From Pseudomonas sp. ZH-FAD (GTDB lineage Bacteria; Pseudomonadota; Gammaproteobacteria; Pseudomonadales; Pseudomonadaceae): a DNA stretch of 55,154 nucleotides. Below, in pieces: positions 24,946 to 33,568 of this stretch (within the stretch, counting starts at the first letter, position 1; each line of letters begins with the position of its first letter). The stretch lies in the NCBI RefSeq assembly GCF_002803095.1, contig NZ_PGLR01000039.1, forward strand, positions 1-55,154, written 5' to 3'. The position numbers and the translations under genes were made by a program. A model generated the notes under the pieces. That model saw only the letters and a program-made list of their open reading frames with translations, was not told the DNA's origin and ran no database searches.

Positions 24946-26628
24946 ATGCGAGACAAGTCGAACCCGGCTTCACTGCCGGCACCTGCCAGTTTCATGAACG
25001 CCCAGAGCGCGGTGGTGGGCGTGCGCGGTCGCGATCTGTTGTCCACCATGCGCCTGCTGGCCGCCCAGGGCCTGAAGAACCCGGTGCGCAGTGGACGTCA
25101 TCTGCTCGCCTTCGGCGGCCAGCTTGGCCGGGTGCTGCTCGGCGATACCCTGCACAAGGTCAACCCACAGGACGCGCGTTTCGCTGATCCGACCTGGCAC
25201 CTCAATCCCTTCTACCGACGCAGCCTGCAGGCCTACCTGGCGTGGCAGAAACAACTGGCTGCGTGGATCGACGACAGCGACCTGTCGGCTGATGACCGCG
25301 CCCGCGCGCGCTTTCTCGCATCGCTGATGAGCGACGCCCTGTCGCCCTCCAACAGCCCGCTCAACCCGCAGGCACTCAAGGAGCTGTTCAACACCGGAGG
25401 CAGCAGTGCCTTCAAGGGTTTGCGCCATCTGTTCGACGACCTGCTGAACAACGACGGCCTGCCCAGCCAGGTCAGCAAACACGCCTTCGAAGTCGGCCGT
25501 AATCTGGCCTGCACACCAGGCGCCGTGGTGTTTCGCAACGAGCTGCTGGAGCTGATCCAGTACAAGCCGATGAGCGAAAAGCAGTACCTGCGCCCGCTGC
25601 TGATCGTGCCGCCGCAGATCAACAAGTACTACATATTCGACCTGTCCAACGACAAGAGCTTCGTCCAATACGCGCTAAAGAACGGCCTGCAGACCTTCAT
25701 GATCAGTTGGCGCAACCCCGACCCACGGCATCGCGAATGGGGTCTGTCGAGCTATGTGCAGGCCGTCGAGGAGGCCGTCGATGCCTGCCGCGCCATCTCC
25801 GGCAGCAAGGACGTCAACCTGCTCGGTGCCTGCGCCGGCGGTCTGACCATCGCCGCCCTGCAAGGCCACCTGCAGGCACGCCGCCAACTGCGCAAGGTTG
25901 CCAGTGCCACTTACATGGTCAGCCTGCTCGATAGTCAGATCGACAGCCCGGCGATGCTCTTTGCCGACGAGGAAACCCTTGAGTCGGCCAAGCGCCGCTC
26001 CTACCAGCAAGGCGTGCTGGACGGTCGCGACATGGCCAGGGTATTCGCCTGGATGCGTCCCAACGACCTGATCTGGAACTACTGGGTCAACAACTACCTG
26101 CTCGGCAGGCAGCCGCCAGCCTTCGACATCCTCTACTGGAACAACGACAACACGCGCCTGCCCGCTGCACTGCATGGCGACCTGATCGATTTCTTCAAGC
26201 ACAACCCGCTTAGCCGTGCGGGTGCGTTGGAGGTCTGCGGTACGCCGGTGGATCTGGCCAAGGTCAACGTCGACAGTTTCAGCGTGGCCGGCATCAACGA
26301 TCACATCACGCCTTGGGATGCGGTCTATCGCTCGACCCTGCTGCTTGGCGGCAACCGCCGCTTCATCCTGTCCAACAGCGGGCATATCCAGAGCATTCTC
26401 AACCCGCCGGGCAACCCCAAGGCCAACTACTACGAGAATACCAAGCTCACCTCCGACCCACGCGCCTGGTATCACGACGCCACGCACCAGCAAGGCAGTT
26501 GGTGGCCACAGTGGCTGGAATGGATGCAGGCGCGCTCCGGCGCGCAACGCGAAACCCTGATGGCGCTGGGTAACCAGAACCATCCACCGATGGAGGCAGC
26601 ACCTGGCACCTACGTGCATATCCGCTGA
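24946..26628 (+). CDS. phaC2: Class II poly(3-hydroxyalkanoate) synthase 2
   Basis: Paralogue of phaC1. I choose ATG 24946 (560 aa) with GGAG 9 bp upstream; the in-frame upstream extension to 24754 is not family-like. Catalytic residues: Cys296 in GACAGG, Asp452 (GINDHITPWD) and His480 (SGHIQSILNPPGN). The two synthases share most of the core, including the NDLIWNYWVNNYLLG segment, so the pair is an old tandem duplication split by phaZ. The 205-bp gap before it contains a T6 tract (24803-24808) but no clear promoter. Confidence 0.97.
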   Translation: MRDKSNPASLPAPASFMNAQSAVVGVRGRDLLSTMRLLAAQGLKNPVRSGRHLLAFGGQLGRVLLGDTLHKVNPQDARFADPTWHLNPFYRRSLQAYLAWQKQLAAWIDDSDLSADDRARARFLASLMSDALSPSNSPLNPQALKELFNTGGSSAFKGLRHLFDDLLNNDGLPSQVSKHAFEVGRNLACTPGAVVFRNELLELIQYKPMSEKQYLRPLLIVPPQINKYYIFDLSNDKSFVQYALKNGLQTFMISWRNPDPRHREWGLSSYVQAVEEAVDACRAISGSKDVNLLGACAGGLTIAALQGHLQARRQLRKVASATYMVSLLDSQIDSPAMLFADEETLESAKRRSYQQGVLDGRDMARVFAWMRPNDLIWNYWVNNYLLGRQPPAFDILYWNNDNTRLPAALHGDLIDFFKHNPLSRAGALEVCGTPVDLAKVNVDSFSVAGINDHITPWDAVYRSTLLLGGNRRFILSNSGHIQSILNPPGNPKANYYENTKLTSDPRAWYHDATHQQGSWWPQWLEWMQARSGAQRETLMALGNQNHPPMEAAPGTYVHIR

Positions 26629-26829
26629 AGCGGCATGCCACGAAGACCCCAGCGCCAACAAAACCTGCGCGGCATGCCCGCATCCCTCATCCGGCGCTTC
26701 GCGCCACCCTCTCCCGAAGGGAGAAGGACATGAGAGATGTCGCTACGCGACTTTTACTAAAGGGATGGCCGGCTGCACGCCGGCCGGTTATCGTCAGTCC
26801 TTCGCGCCTAATCGAACAAGAAGCCAAGG
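26629..26829. other. phaC2-phaD intergenic region with two short palindromes
   Basis: Contains a CCCTCTCCC...GGGAGAAG inverted repeat at 26707-26726, of the same type as copies at 49332-49358, 50463-50502 and 55059-55141, and a perfect 7-bp stem GGCCGGC/GCCGGCC (26767-26773 with 26779-26785) with no T-tract. No clear promoter for phaD is visible. Confidence 0.6.
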
Positions 26830-27444
26830 ATGAAAACCCGCGAGCGCATTCTGCAAACCGCCCTGCAGCTGTTCAACGAGCAGGGCGAGCCCAACGTTTC
26901 CACACTGGAGATCGCCAACGAACTGGACATCAGCCCGGGCAATCTCTACTACCACTTCCATGGCAAGGAGCCGCTGATACTGGAGCTGTTCGAACGCTTC
27001 CAGAGCGAGATGGCGCCTTTGCTCGACCCGCCAGCCGAAGCCCAGCTGGACGTCGAGGACTACTGGCTGTTCCTGCACTTGATCGTCGAGCGCCTGTCGC
27101 AGTACCGCTTTCTCTTCCAGGATCTGTCCAACCTGGCCGGGCGCCTGCCAAAACTGGCGCGCGGCATTCGTCACTGGTTGAGCGCGCTGAAACGCACGCT
27201 GGCCTCCCTGCTTGCCCGCCTGATGGCCGACGGCCAACTGAACAGCGGCACCCAGGCGCTCGGCCAACTGGTCGAGCAGATCACCCTGACCCTGCTTTTC
27301 TCCCTCGACTATCAGCGCATCCTCGACCAGGAAGGTGAAGTGCGCCTGGTGGTGTACCAGATCATGATGCTGGTGGCGCCACACCTGAACCAGCCCTCAC
27401 GGGGCACTGTCGAGCATCTGGCTCAGCGCTACCTGGAAGCCTGA
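26830..27444 (+). CDS. phaD: TetR-family regulator of the PHA cluster
   Basis: 204 residues. N-terminal TetR helix-turn-helix (VSTLEIANELDISPGNLYYHF, here shown as VSTLEIANELDISPGN and LYYHFHGKEPLI) and a helical ligand-binding C-terminal region. In P. putida PhaD activates phaC1 and phaI transcription and probably senses an acyl-CoA. It is transcribed in the same direction as phaC1ZC2 and converges on phaF. Confidence 0.95.
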   Translation: MKTRERILQTALQLFNEQGEPNVSTLEIANELDISPGNLYYHFHGKEPLILELFERFQSEMAPLLDPPAEAQLDVEDYWLFLHLIVERLSQYRFLFQDLSNLAGRLPKLARGIRHWLSALKRTLASLLARLMADGQLNSGTQALGQLVEQITLTLLFSLDYQRILDQEGEVRLVVYQIMMLVAPHLNQPSRGTVEHLAQRYLEA

Positions 27445-27480
27445 GGGGCAGCCGTGCGCACGCCAATGACACGCTGGGAA

Positions 27481-27525
27481 TGTAGGCCCGCCAGAGCGCA
27501 AATGGCGGGTTACACCCGCCCTACA
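27481..27525. repeat. TGTAGG/CCTACA palindromic repeat between phaD and phaF
   Basis: A 45-bp element bounded by TGTAGG and CCTACA with an internal CCCGCCA/TGGCGGG stem. It lies at the convergent junction of phaD and phaF. Its ends resemble the other TGTAGGG-type repeats of the window. Confidence 0.65.
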
Positions 27526-27580
27526 AAGCCGAGACGCATCCATGGTTGATGCGCATGGCCCGCCCTGCGAGCAGAAACGC

Positions 27581-27607
27581 AAACGCCCGGCACTAGGCCG
27601 GGCGTTT
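27581..27607. terminator. Terminator between phaD (+) and phaF (-)
   Basis: An 11-bp perfect stem AAACGCCCGGC (27581-27591) with GCCGGGCGTTT (27597-27607), loop ACTAG, followed on the plus strand by a T-run. Located 16 bp after the phaF stop; can serve both converging genes. Confidence 0.85.
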
Positions 27608-27622
27608 TTGATCCTGAGAAAC

Positions 27623-28489
27623 TCAGGACGGGGTGGCTGGAGTTGCCGGGGCGGCAGCCGGAGCCGGTGCAGCGGCCGGCGTTGCAGCGGCGGCCGGAGC
27701 CGGTGCCGGTGCCGCCGGTTTCGGCGCAGCTGCCTTGGGCGCTGCCGGTTTCTTCGCAGCCGGCTTCTTCGCTGCAGCAGGCTTGGCTGCCGGCTTGGCG
27801 GCGGCCGCTGGCTTGGCAGCGGGTTTCGCTGCGGCCTTGGCTGCCGGTTTCGCCGCAGGTTTAGCTGCCGGCTTGGCGGCTGCAGGTTTCGCGGCAGCTT
27901 TCGCCGCAGCCGGTTTGGCTGCTGGTTTGGCTGCAGCTTTGGCAGCGGGCTTGGCGGCCGGCTTCGCTGCAGGTTTGGCAGCGGCTTTCGCAGCTGGCTT
28001 GGCAGCAGCCTTCGCGGCAGGTTTGGGCGCAGCTTTGGCAGCAGGCTTGGCGACCGACTTGGCCGATACACCAGTGATTTTCTCCAGCTGCTTGGTCAGG
28101 CTGTCGACCTTGTCATTCAATGCCTTGACCTCGTTGCGGCTGGGCACGCCCAGACGCGAAATGGCATTGTTCAGGCGCTTGTCGAAGGCCTCTTCCAGCT
28201 CACCCCATTTGCCGATTGCCCTGTCCTTGACCTCATCGACCTTGGACTTGGCGGAACCGACCTTGGAGCCGACGCCGGCTTTCACCGCGCCAACCTGTTT
28301 GTCGACTTCGCTCTTGGCCAGCTTTTCAGCCTTTTCGCCGTCCTTGACCAGCGTGTCGAACAGCTTGGTGCCGTCCTTGCTGACCTTGGAATAAGCGCCC
28401 AAGCCTGCCAACCAGATCTGACGCGAGTATTTCTCGACCTCGCCGATCCAGGAGCTGGTCTGTTTCTCGGTTTTCTTCTTAACAGCCAT
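27623..28489 (-). CDS. phaF: PHA granule-associated phasin with histone-like tail
   Basis: 288 residues from ATG 28487-28489 (GGAG upstream). The N-terminal half (about 1-135) is a phasin domain with amphipathic helices and a coiled coil (about 105-135) that coats PHA granules; the C-terminal half is a run of AAKPA-type repeats like those of histone H1 and AlgP. In P. putida this tail binds DNA non-specifically and distributes granules between daughter cells. Second gene of the phaI-phaF operon, 10 bp after phaI. Confidence 0.96.
   Translation of the reverse strand: MAVKKKTEKQTSSWIGEVEKYSRQIWLAGLGAYSKVSKDGTKLFDTLVKDGEKAEKLAKSEVDKQVGAVKAGVGSKVGSAKSKVDEVKDRAIGKWGELEEAFDKRLNNAISRLGVPSRNEVKALNDKVDSLTKQLEKITGVSAKSVAKPAAKAAPKPAAKAAAKPAAKAAAKPAAKPAAKPAAKAAAKPAAKPAAAKAAAKPAAAKPAAKPAAKPAAKAAAKPAAKPAAAAKPAAKPAAAKKPAAKKPAAPKAAAPKPAAPAPAPAAAATPAAAPAPAAAPATPATPS
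27690..28060 (-). repeat. AAKPA-coding tandem repeat in phaF
   Basis: Degenerate tandem repeats of about 12-15 bp code for AAKPA/AKPAA units rich in Lys, Ala and Pro. The opposite strand is open over the whole stretch but encodes only Ala/Gly/Leu/Phe-rich sequence. Such tracts are prone to in-frame length change between strains. Confidence 0.85.
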
Positions 28490-28499
28490 CCTGATCTCC

Positions 28500-28946
28500 T
28501 TATTTGGTACGCGCGACATGCTCGAGCAACGCGCTCAGCTCATCCAGCTTAGCAGAGAGTGCTTCAACATCCTGCTTGGACGGAATGCCGATACGGTTCA
28601 GAGCGGAAGCCACACGAGTATCGAAAGCCTTCTCGATCTTGTCGAGCTGGACTTCGACCTTGCCTTTAACACTGGTGACATTGCTGTTGACCGACTGCTT
28701 GACCGATTCGATCTGGCTGTTGGCGGCTTCTACCTGCTCGTCGACCAGCTTCTTGCCTTTGCTTTCGACGCCTTCACCGGCCTTGACCAGCTCCTTGAAG
28801 TATTCGGCCCCCTCGCTACCCGCCTTGGCGTAAGCGCCCAGGCCAGCGAGGTAGATCTTGCGGGCATAGCCCTTCACGTCGTCGAACAGACCGGCTTTGT
28901 CTTCGACCACGGCTTCTACTTTTTTCTTCACGGCAACTTTCGACAT
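28500..28946 (-). CDS. phaI: PHA granule-associated phasin
   Basis: 148 residues from the ATG at 28944-28946 (GAGGTG just upstream). The sequence parallels the N-terminal domain of PhaF (KIYLAGLGAYAKAGSEGAEYFKELVK versus the PhaF IWLAGLGAYSKVSKDG segment; shown here as YLAGLGAYAKAGSEGAEYF) and lacks the Lys-Ala-Pro tail. Coats PHA granules. First gene of phaIF; the promoter should be in 28947-29117, but I see no box good enough to call. Confidence 0.95.
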   Translation of the reverse strand: MSKVAVKKKVEAVVEDKAGLFDDVKGYARKIYLAGLGAYAKAGSEGAEYFKELVKAGEGVESKGKKLVDEQVEAANSQIESVKQSVNSNVTSVKGKVEVQLDKIEKAFDTRVASALNRIGIPSKQDVEALSAKLDELSALLEHVARTK

Positions 28947-29117
28947 GGTGCACCTCACGCGCTTTGACAGTTAGCGGAAACGCCCACGGAATGCAGGCTT
29001 GGGTACACCCTAAGGAGAAAAATTAGAAATCGCATACTAGGAACAGGCGACAGCATGCATGTTCAATGCGACCCAGTGGCGGCGGGCACAGCGCACCCTA
29101 CTGGCTTGCCGCGGCTC

Positions 29118-29393
29118 TCAGGCCAGCGATTTGTCCAGCACCTGCTCGATCTCGCGCTGGATCATGCCGCCCATGGGCGACAGCAACAGCCCGAGCTTGA
29201 GCTCTACACGCACAGTGTCTTCACCCACCGCGATGCTGCCATCGGCACCGCTGCGCTTGAACTCCAGGGTGTCGCCATTCCATCGGTAGCGCACGTCGTA
29301 TTCGCTGGCCAGGCGCTCGGCCAGGCGTTCGGCCTTCTCGCGGGCGGCCTCGCGACCGAGGGAATGGGATCGTTCGACACGAATACGGGACAT
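29118..29393 (-). CDS. Polyhydroxyalkanoic acid system family protein (PHA_gran_rgn)
   Basis: 91 residues from ATG 29391-29393 (MSRIRVERSHSLGREAAREK). Matches the small family that is consistently encoded beside phaIF in Pseudomonas and called putative polyhydroxyalkanoic acid system protein. Predicted alpha/beta fold with a C-terminal helix (MIQREIEQVLDKSLA). No enzymatic motif; function not established. It is in the same direction as phaI but separated by 171 bp. Confidence 0.88.
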   Translation of the reverse strand: MSRIRVERSHSLGREAAREKAERLAERLASEYDVRYRWNGDTLEFKRSGADGSIAVGEDTVRVELKLGLLLSPMGGMIQREIEQVLDKSLA

Positions 29394-29482
29394 GGCAACT
29401 CCTTGAACTGGCGGCGTGCCGCACGGCTGCGGCATGAGGTCACATCACTCTACCAGCCCATCGAGCGAGCGGGCACCCAGGC

Positions 29483-29511
29483 AAGACAAAGGCGCCAGGC
29501 GCCTTTAGAAT
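29483..29511 (+). promoter_or_regulatory. Likely ubiE promoter with a 19-bp palindrome in the spacer
   Basis: AAGACA (29483-29488), 17-bp spacer, TAGAAT (29506-29511), 29 bp before the ubiE ATG. The spacer is nearly filled by the palindrome AAAGGCGCCAGGCGCCTTT (29488-29506), which could be an operator or a hairpin. Confidence 0.5.
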
Positions 29512-29540
29512 GGTGCGGTTTTCTACCCGGTGAGAGCGAC

Positions 29541-30311
29541 ATGAGCGATCCACGCAAGGCCCACGAGCAGGAACCCACCACTCACTTCGGTTTCCAGGAT
29601 GTGCCGGAAAGCCAGAAGGCGGAGAAAGTGGCCGAAGTCTTTCACTCGGTGGCGGCCAAGTACGACCTGATGAACGACGTGCTGTCCGGTGGCCTGCATC
29701 GCCTGTGGAAGCGCTTCACCATCGAGCTGTCCGGCGTGCGTCCAGGCAACCGCGTACTGGACATCGCTGGCGGCACCGGTGACCTGACCCGCAAGTTTTC
29801 CAGCATCGTCGGTCCGACCGGGCAAGTGGTGCTGGCCGACATCAACGACTCCATGCTCAAGGTCGGTCGTGACCGCCTGCTGGACAAAGGCGTGGCCGGC
29901 AACGTGCAGTTCGTCCAGGCCGATGCCGAGAAGCTGCCGTTCCCCGACAACCACTTCGACGTGGTCACCATCGCCTTCGGCCTGCGCAACGTCACCCACA
30001 AGGAAGACGCCCTGCGCTCGATGCTGCGCGTGCTCAACCCCGGCGGTCGCCTGCTGGTGCTGGAGTTCTCCAAGCCTGGCAACCCGCTGCTGGCCAAGGT
30101 CTATGACACCTACTCGTTCAGCTTCATGCCGCTGGCCGGCAAGTTGATCACCAACGACTCGGAAAGCTACCGCTACCTGGCCGAGTCGATCCGCATGCAC
30201 CCGGATCAGGAAACCCTCAAGGCGATGATGGTCGACGCCGGCTTCGAGCGCGTCACCTACCACAACATGACTGGCGGCATCGTCGCCCTGCATCGCGGCA
30301 TCAAGCCTTAA
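29541..30311 (+). CDS. ubiE: Ubiquinone/menaquinone biosynthesis C-methyltransferase
   Basis: SAM-dependent C-methylation of 2-polyprenyl-6-methoxy-1,4-benzoquinol. 256 residues from ATG 29541; the long in-frame upstream extension is not coding. Motif I VLDIAGGTGDLTRKF, the motif EKLPFPDNHFDVVTIAFGLRN (shown in part: LPFPDNHFDVVTIAFGLRN) and GGRLLVLEFSKP identify the family. Its stop overlaps the ubiJ start by one base. Confidence 0.97.
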   Translation: MSDPRKAHEQEPTTHFGFQDVPESQKAEKVAEVFHSVAAKYDLMNDVLSGGLHRLWKRFTIELSGVRPGNRVLDIAGGTGDLTRKFSSIVGPTGQVVLADINDSMLKVGRDRLLDKGVAGNVQFVQADAEKLPFPDNHFDVVTIAFGLRNVTHKEDALRSMLRVLNPGGRLLVLEFSKPGNPLLAKVYDTYSFSFMPLAGKLITNDSESYRYLAESIRMHPDQETLKAMMVDAGFERVTYHNMTGGIVALHRGIKP

Positions 30312-30928
30312 TGCTCATCACGGGCTTGCTGGCGGGCGTCGAAACAGGCCTCAACCGCGCCCTGCGCCTCGATGGCACGGCCTTGCCGCGCCTACAGGCA
30401 CTGAGTGGCAAGGTCATCGCCGTACAGTGCCAGAGCCCGGCACTGGAGCTGTTCATCCTGCCCAGTGGTAATGGCCTGCAACTCGCCGCACAGTGGCATG
30501 CACCTGCCGACTGCACGCTCACCGCACCGGCCGCCAGCCTGGTGCGCCTGGCCCTGAGCCGCGAGAAAACCGCCGTGCTGCATCGCCCCGAGGTGTCACT
30601 CGATGGTGACAGCGCGGTGCTGCTGCAACTGGCCGGCATCCTGCAGGATCTGGAGCTGGACTGGGAATACGAAATCTCGCGCTGGCTCGGCCCGGTGGCC
30701 ACTACCCTGCTCGCCGGTCACCTGCGCAGCCGGGTCAATCTCGCCAGCCACGGCGCCGCCAGCCTCAAGCAGAATCTGGCCGACTACCTGGCCGAAGAAT
30801 CACGCACCCTGGTGGGTCAGCGCGAAGCCGATGCGCGTTTCGCCGAGCTGGATCAACTCAAACTCGCCCTCGACCGCCTGGAAGCACGCATCGAGCGCCT
30901 CACTTCTGCCAATAAGTCCGACGCATGA
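30311..30928 (+). CDS. ubiJ: Ubiquinone biosynthesis accessory factor UbiJ
   Basis: 205 residues with an SCP2 lipid-binding domain (about 15-115) and a C-terminal coiled coil (FAELDQLKLALDRLEARIE). UbiJ is a scaffold of the aerobic ubiquinone-modifying complex and sits between ubiE and ubiB in gammaproteobacteria. Overlaps ubiE by 1 bp and ubiB by 4 bp. Confidence 0.94.
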   Translation: MLITGLLAGVETGLNRALRLDGTALPRLQALSGKVIAVQCQSPALELFILPSGNGLQLAAQWHAPADCTLTAPAASLVRLALSREKTAVLHRPEVSLDGDSAVLLQLAGILQDLELDWEYEISRWLGPVATTLLAGHLRSRVNLASHGAASLKQNLADYLAEESRTLVGQREADARFAELDQLKLALDRLEARIERLTSANKSDA

Positions 30929-32508
30929 AGCTGCTTGCCGTTCGCCGCCTGTTGCGCATCCAGCGCGTAGTCATCCGCTATCAACTGGATGAGATGCTCT
31001 TCGAGCTACCGCTGCCATTCTGGCTGCGCGCGCTGTCCTGCCTGCTGCCCTGGCGCTGGCTGCCGCGCAAGACGCTGGCGCTGTCGCGCGGCGCACGCCT
31101 GCGTCTGGCGCTGGAAGACCTGGGGCCGATCTTCATCAAGTTCGGCCAACTGCTGTCCACCCGCCGCGACCTGCTGCCGCCGGATATCGCCGATGAGCTG
31201 GCGCGCCTGCAGGATCAGGTACCGCCCTTCCCGGAAGATCAGGCCATCGCCCTGATCGAACGCCAGCTTGGTGCCCCGGTGAGCGAGCTGTTCGCCCGCT
31301 TCGACAGCCAGCCCCTGGCCTCGGCCTCAGTGGCTCAGGTGCATGCCGCGCAGCTGAAAAGCGGCGAGCAGGTGGTGGTCAAGGTGGTGCGCCCTGGCCT
31401 CAAGCCGGTGATTCGCCAGGACCTGGCCTGGCTGTTCCTGATCGCCCGTATTGCCGAGAAAGCCTCGGCCGATGCCCGCCGCCTGCGCCCGGTGGAAGTA
31501 GTCAGTGACTACGAAAAAACCATCTTCGACGAACTCGACCTGCTGCGCGAAGCAGCCAACGCCAGCCAGCTGCGACGCAACTTCGACGGCTCGCCTCTGC
31601 TCTACGTACCGCAGGTGTACTGGGACCTGTGCCGCCACCAGGTGCTGGTAATGGAGCGCATCTATGGCATCCCGGTGACCGACCTGGCGACCCTGGCCGA
31701 CCAGCGCACCGACATGAAACTTTTGGCCGAGCGCGGCGTGGAGATCTTCTTCACCCAGGTGTTCCGCGACAGCTTCTTCCACGCCGACATGCACCCCGGC
31801 AACATCTTCGTCAGCACCCGCACGCCGTGGAGCCCGCAGTACATCGCCATCGATTGCGGCATCATCGGCAGCCTCACCGACGAGGACCAGGACTACCTGG
31901 CGCGCAACCTGATCGCCTTCTTCAAGCGCGACTACCGCAAGGTCGCGCAATTGCACATCGACTCGGGCTGGGTACCGGCCGACACCAAGGTCAACGAGTT
32001 CGAAGCGGCGATTCGCACCGTGTGCGAGCCTATCTTCGAAAAGCCACTGAAGGACATTTCCTTCGGCCAGCTGCTGCTGCGCCTGTTCCAGACCGCCCGG
32101 CGCTTCAATATGGAAGTGCAACCGCAGCTGGTGCTGCTGCAGAAGACCCTGCTCAACATCGAAGGCCTGGGCCGTCAGCTCTACCCCGATCTGGATCTGT
32201 GGAGCACCGCGCAGCCCTTCCTCGAACGCTGGATGCGCGAGCGCATCAGCCCGCTGCATCTGCTGCGCAACCTGCAGCAACAAGCCGAGCAGGTACCGCA
32301 CCTGTCACAGATCGCCCGCGACACCCTGGAGCGTCTGCAGCAGCCGGTACAGGTCCAGACCACTGCACCGCGCGATCACTGGCCACTGCGCCTGCTTGGC
32401 GCGGCACTGATCGGCGCCGGCGCCATGCAAGGCCTGGCACCACTGCTGGCCACCTGGCCAGCCTGGCTGATGGTCGGCGGCGGGCTCTATCTGGTGCTGC
32501 GCCGATAG
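30925..32508 (+). CDS. ubiB: Atypical kinase/ATPase UbiB for ubiquinone biosynthesis
   Basis: 527 residues of the ABC1/ADCK/UbiB family. The KxGQ signature is in IFIKFGQLLSTRRDLLP, the Ala-rich nucleotide loop in LASASVAQVHAAQL, and the metal/catalytic segments in HADMHPGNIF and AIDCGIIGSL. Two hydrophobic segments at the C-terminus (about 490-525) anchor it to the membrane. ATPase role in releasing CoQ intermediates is from family knowledge. Confidence 0.97.
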   Translation: MKLLAVRRLLRIQRVVIRYQLDEMLFELPLPFWLRALSCLLPWRWLPRKTLALSRGARLRLALEDLGPIFIKFGQLLSTRRDLLPPDIADELARLQDQVPPFPEDQAIALIERQLGAPVSELFARFDSQPLASASVAQVHAAQLKSGEQVVVKVVRPGLKPVIRQDLAWLFLIARIAEKASADARRLRPVEVVSDYEKTIFDELDLLREAANASQLRRNFDGSPLLYVPQVYWDLCRHQVLVMERIYGIPVTDLATLADQRTDMKLLAERGVEIFFTQVFRDSFFHADMHPGNIFVSTRTPWSPQYIAIDCGIIGSLTDEDQDYLARNLIAFFKRDYRKVAQLHIDSGWVPADTKVNEFEAAIRTVCEPIFEKPLKDISFGQLLLRLFQTARRFNMEVQPQLVLLQKTLLNIEGLGRQLYPDLDLWSTAQPFLERWMRERISPLHLLRNLQQQAEQVPHLSQIARDTLERLQQPVQVQTTAPRDHWPLRLLGAALIGAGAMQGLAPLLATWPAWLMVGGGLYLVLRR

Positions 32509-32581
32509 CCAGTTGGCTGCGGCACTGGCACACTTGGGGAATTCACGGGCCGAGGCCCGGCGTAACAGATACGGAATACCG

Positions 32582-32980
32582 ATGAACGATTGGCTCGACG
32601 AAATCCACTGGAACGAAGACGGCCTGGTGCCGGCCATCGCCCAGGACTACCAGAGTGGCCGCATCCTGATGATGGCCTGGATGAACCGCGAATCCCTGGC
32701 CCTCACCGCCAGCGAACAACGCGCCATCTACTGGTCGCGCTCACGTGGCAAGTTGTGGCGCAAGGGCGAGGAATCCGGCCACGTGCAGAAACTGCACGAG
32801 CTGCGCCTGGACTGCGACGCCGATGTCATCGTGCTGATGGTCGAACAACTGGGCGGCATCGCTTGCCACACCGGTCGCGAAAGCTGCTTCTATCGGGTAT
32901 ACGAGAATGGCGGCTGGAAAACCGTCGACGCGGTGCTGAAAGATCCGCACGCCATCTATGCAGGACACAGCCATGAGTGA
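32582..32980 (+). CDS. hisI: Phosphoribosyl-AMP cyclohydrolase
   Basis: Third step of histidine synthesis. 132 residues from ATG 32582. Signatures: QDYQSGRILMMAWMNRESL, YWSRSRGKLWRKGEESGH, and the metal site LDCDADVIVL with CHTGRESCF. Monofunctional, separate from HisE, as in Pseudomonas. Its end overlaps hisE by 8 bp. Confidence 0.97.
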   Translation: MNDWLDEIHWNEDGLVPAIAQDYQSGRILMMAWMNRESLALTASEQRAIYWSRSRGKLWRKGEESGHVQKLHELRLDCDADVIVLMVEQLGGIACHTGRESCFYRVYENGGWKTVDAVLKDPHAIYAGHSHE

Positions 32981-33308
32981 CACCCTGAGCCGCCTGGCCG
33001 AGGTGCTGGAGTCGCGCAAGGGCGCAGCGGCCGACAGCTCCTACGTCGCCAGCCTGTATCACAAGGGTCTGAACAAGATTCTGGAAAAGGTCGGCGAGGA
33101 ATCGGTGGAAACCATCCTCGCCGCCAAGGACGCCGCCGCCAGCGGTGACTGCAAGGACCTGATCTACGAAACCGCCGATCTGTGGTTCCATAGCCTGGTC
33201 ATGCTCGCCGCTCTCGGCCAGCATCCCCAGGCTGTGCTGGATGAACTGGATCGCCGTTTCGGCCTCTCCGGCCACGCGGAAAAAGCCGCGCGACCGCAAT
33301 CCGAATAA
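32973..33308 (+). CDS. hisE: Phosphoribosyl-ATP pyrophosphatase
   Basis: Second step of histidine synthesis. 111 residues from ATG 32973; all-alpha MazG-like fold with the metal-binding KVGEESVETILAAKD and YETADLWFHSLVML. Overlaps hisI by 8 bp in another frame, so translation is coupled. Confidence 0.96.
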   Translation: MSDTLSRLAEVLESRKGAAADSSYVASLYHKGLNKILEKVGEESVETILAAKDAAASGDCKDLIYETADLWFHSLVMLAALGQHPQAVLDELDRRFGLSGHAEKAARPQSE

Positions 33309-33331
33309 ACCTTCATTACGGAGTACATATC

Positions 33332-33565
33332 ATGGGCTTTGGCGGTATCAGCATCTGGCAACTCCTGATCATCCTGCTCATCGTGGTCATGCTGTTCGGC
33401 ACCAAGCGCCTGAAAGGCCTTGGCTCGGATCTGGGCGACGCGATCAAGGGTTTCCGCAAATCGATGGATAGCGGCGAAGCTGAAAAGCCAGCCGTGGAAG
33501 AGCCCAAGGGCCAGACCATCGACGCCCAGGCACGCAAGGTCGAAGAGCCAGCGAAGAAAGACTAA
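33332..33565 (+). CDS. tatA: Sec-independent protein translocase subunit TatA
   Basis: 77 residues. One N-terminal membrane helix (GGISIWQLLIILLIVVMLFG), the FGTKRLKGLGSDLGDAIKGF hinge and amphipathic helix, then a charged tail. TatA oligomers form the pore for folded twin-arginine substrates. GGAG precedes the ATG. First gene of tatABC. Confidence 0.96.
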   Translation: MGFGGISIWQLLIILLIVVMLFGTKRLKGLGSDLGDAIKGFRKSMDSGEAEKPAVEEPKGQTIDAQARKVEEPAKKD

Positions 33566-33568
33566 GCC

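Noticed and set aside
22062..26628. Possible recent duplication or transfer of phaC1/phaC2
   Set aside because: Both synthases keep all catalytic residues at standard positions and the order phaC1-phaZ-phaC2 is normal for Pseudomonas.
27633..28394. Ala/Gly-rich open frame on the plus strand opposite phaF
   Set aside because: It is the complement of the AAKPA repeat and has only low-complexity sequence.
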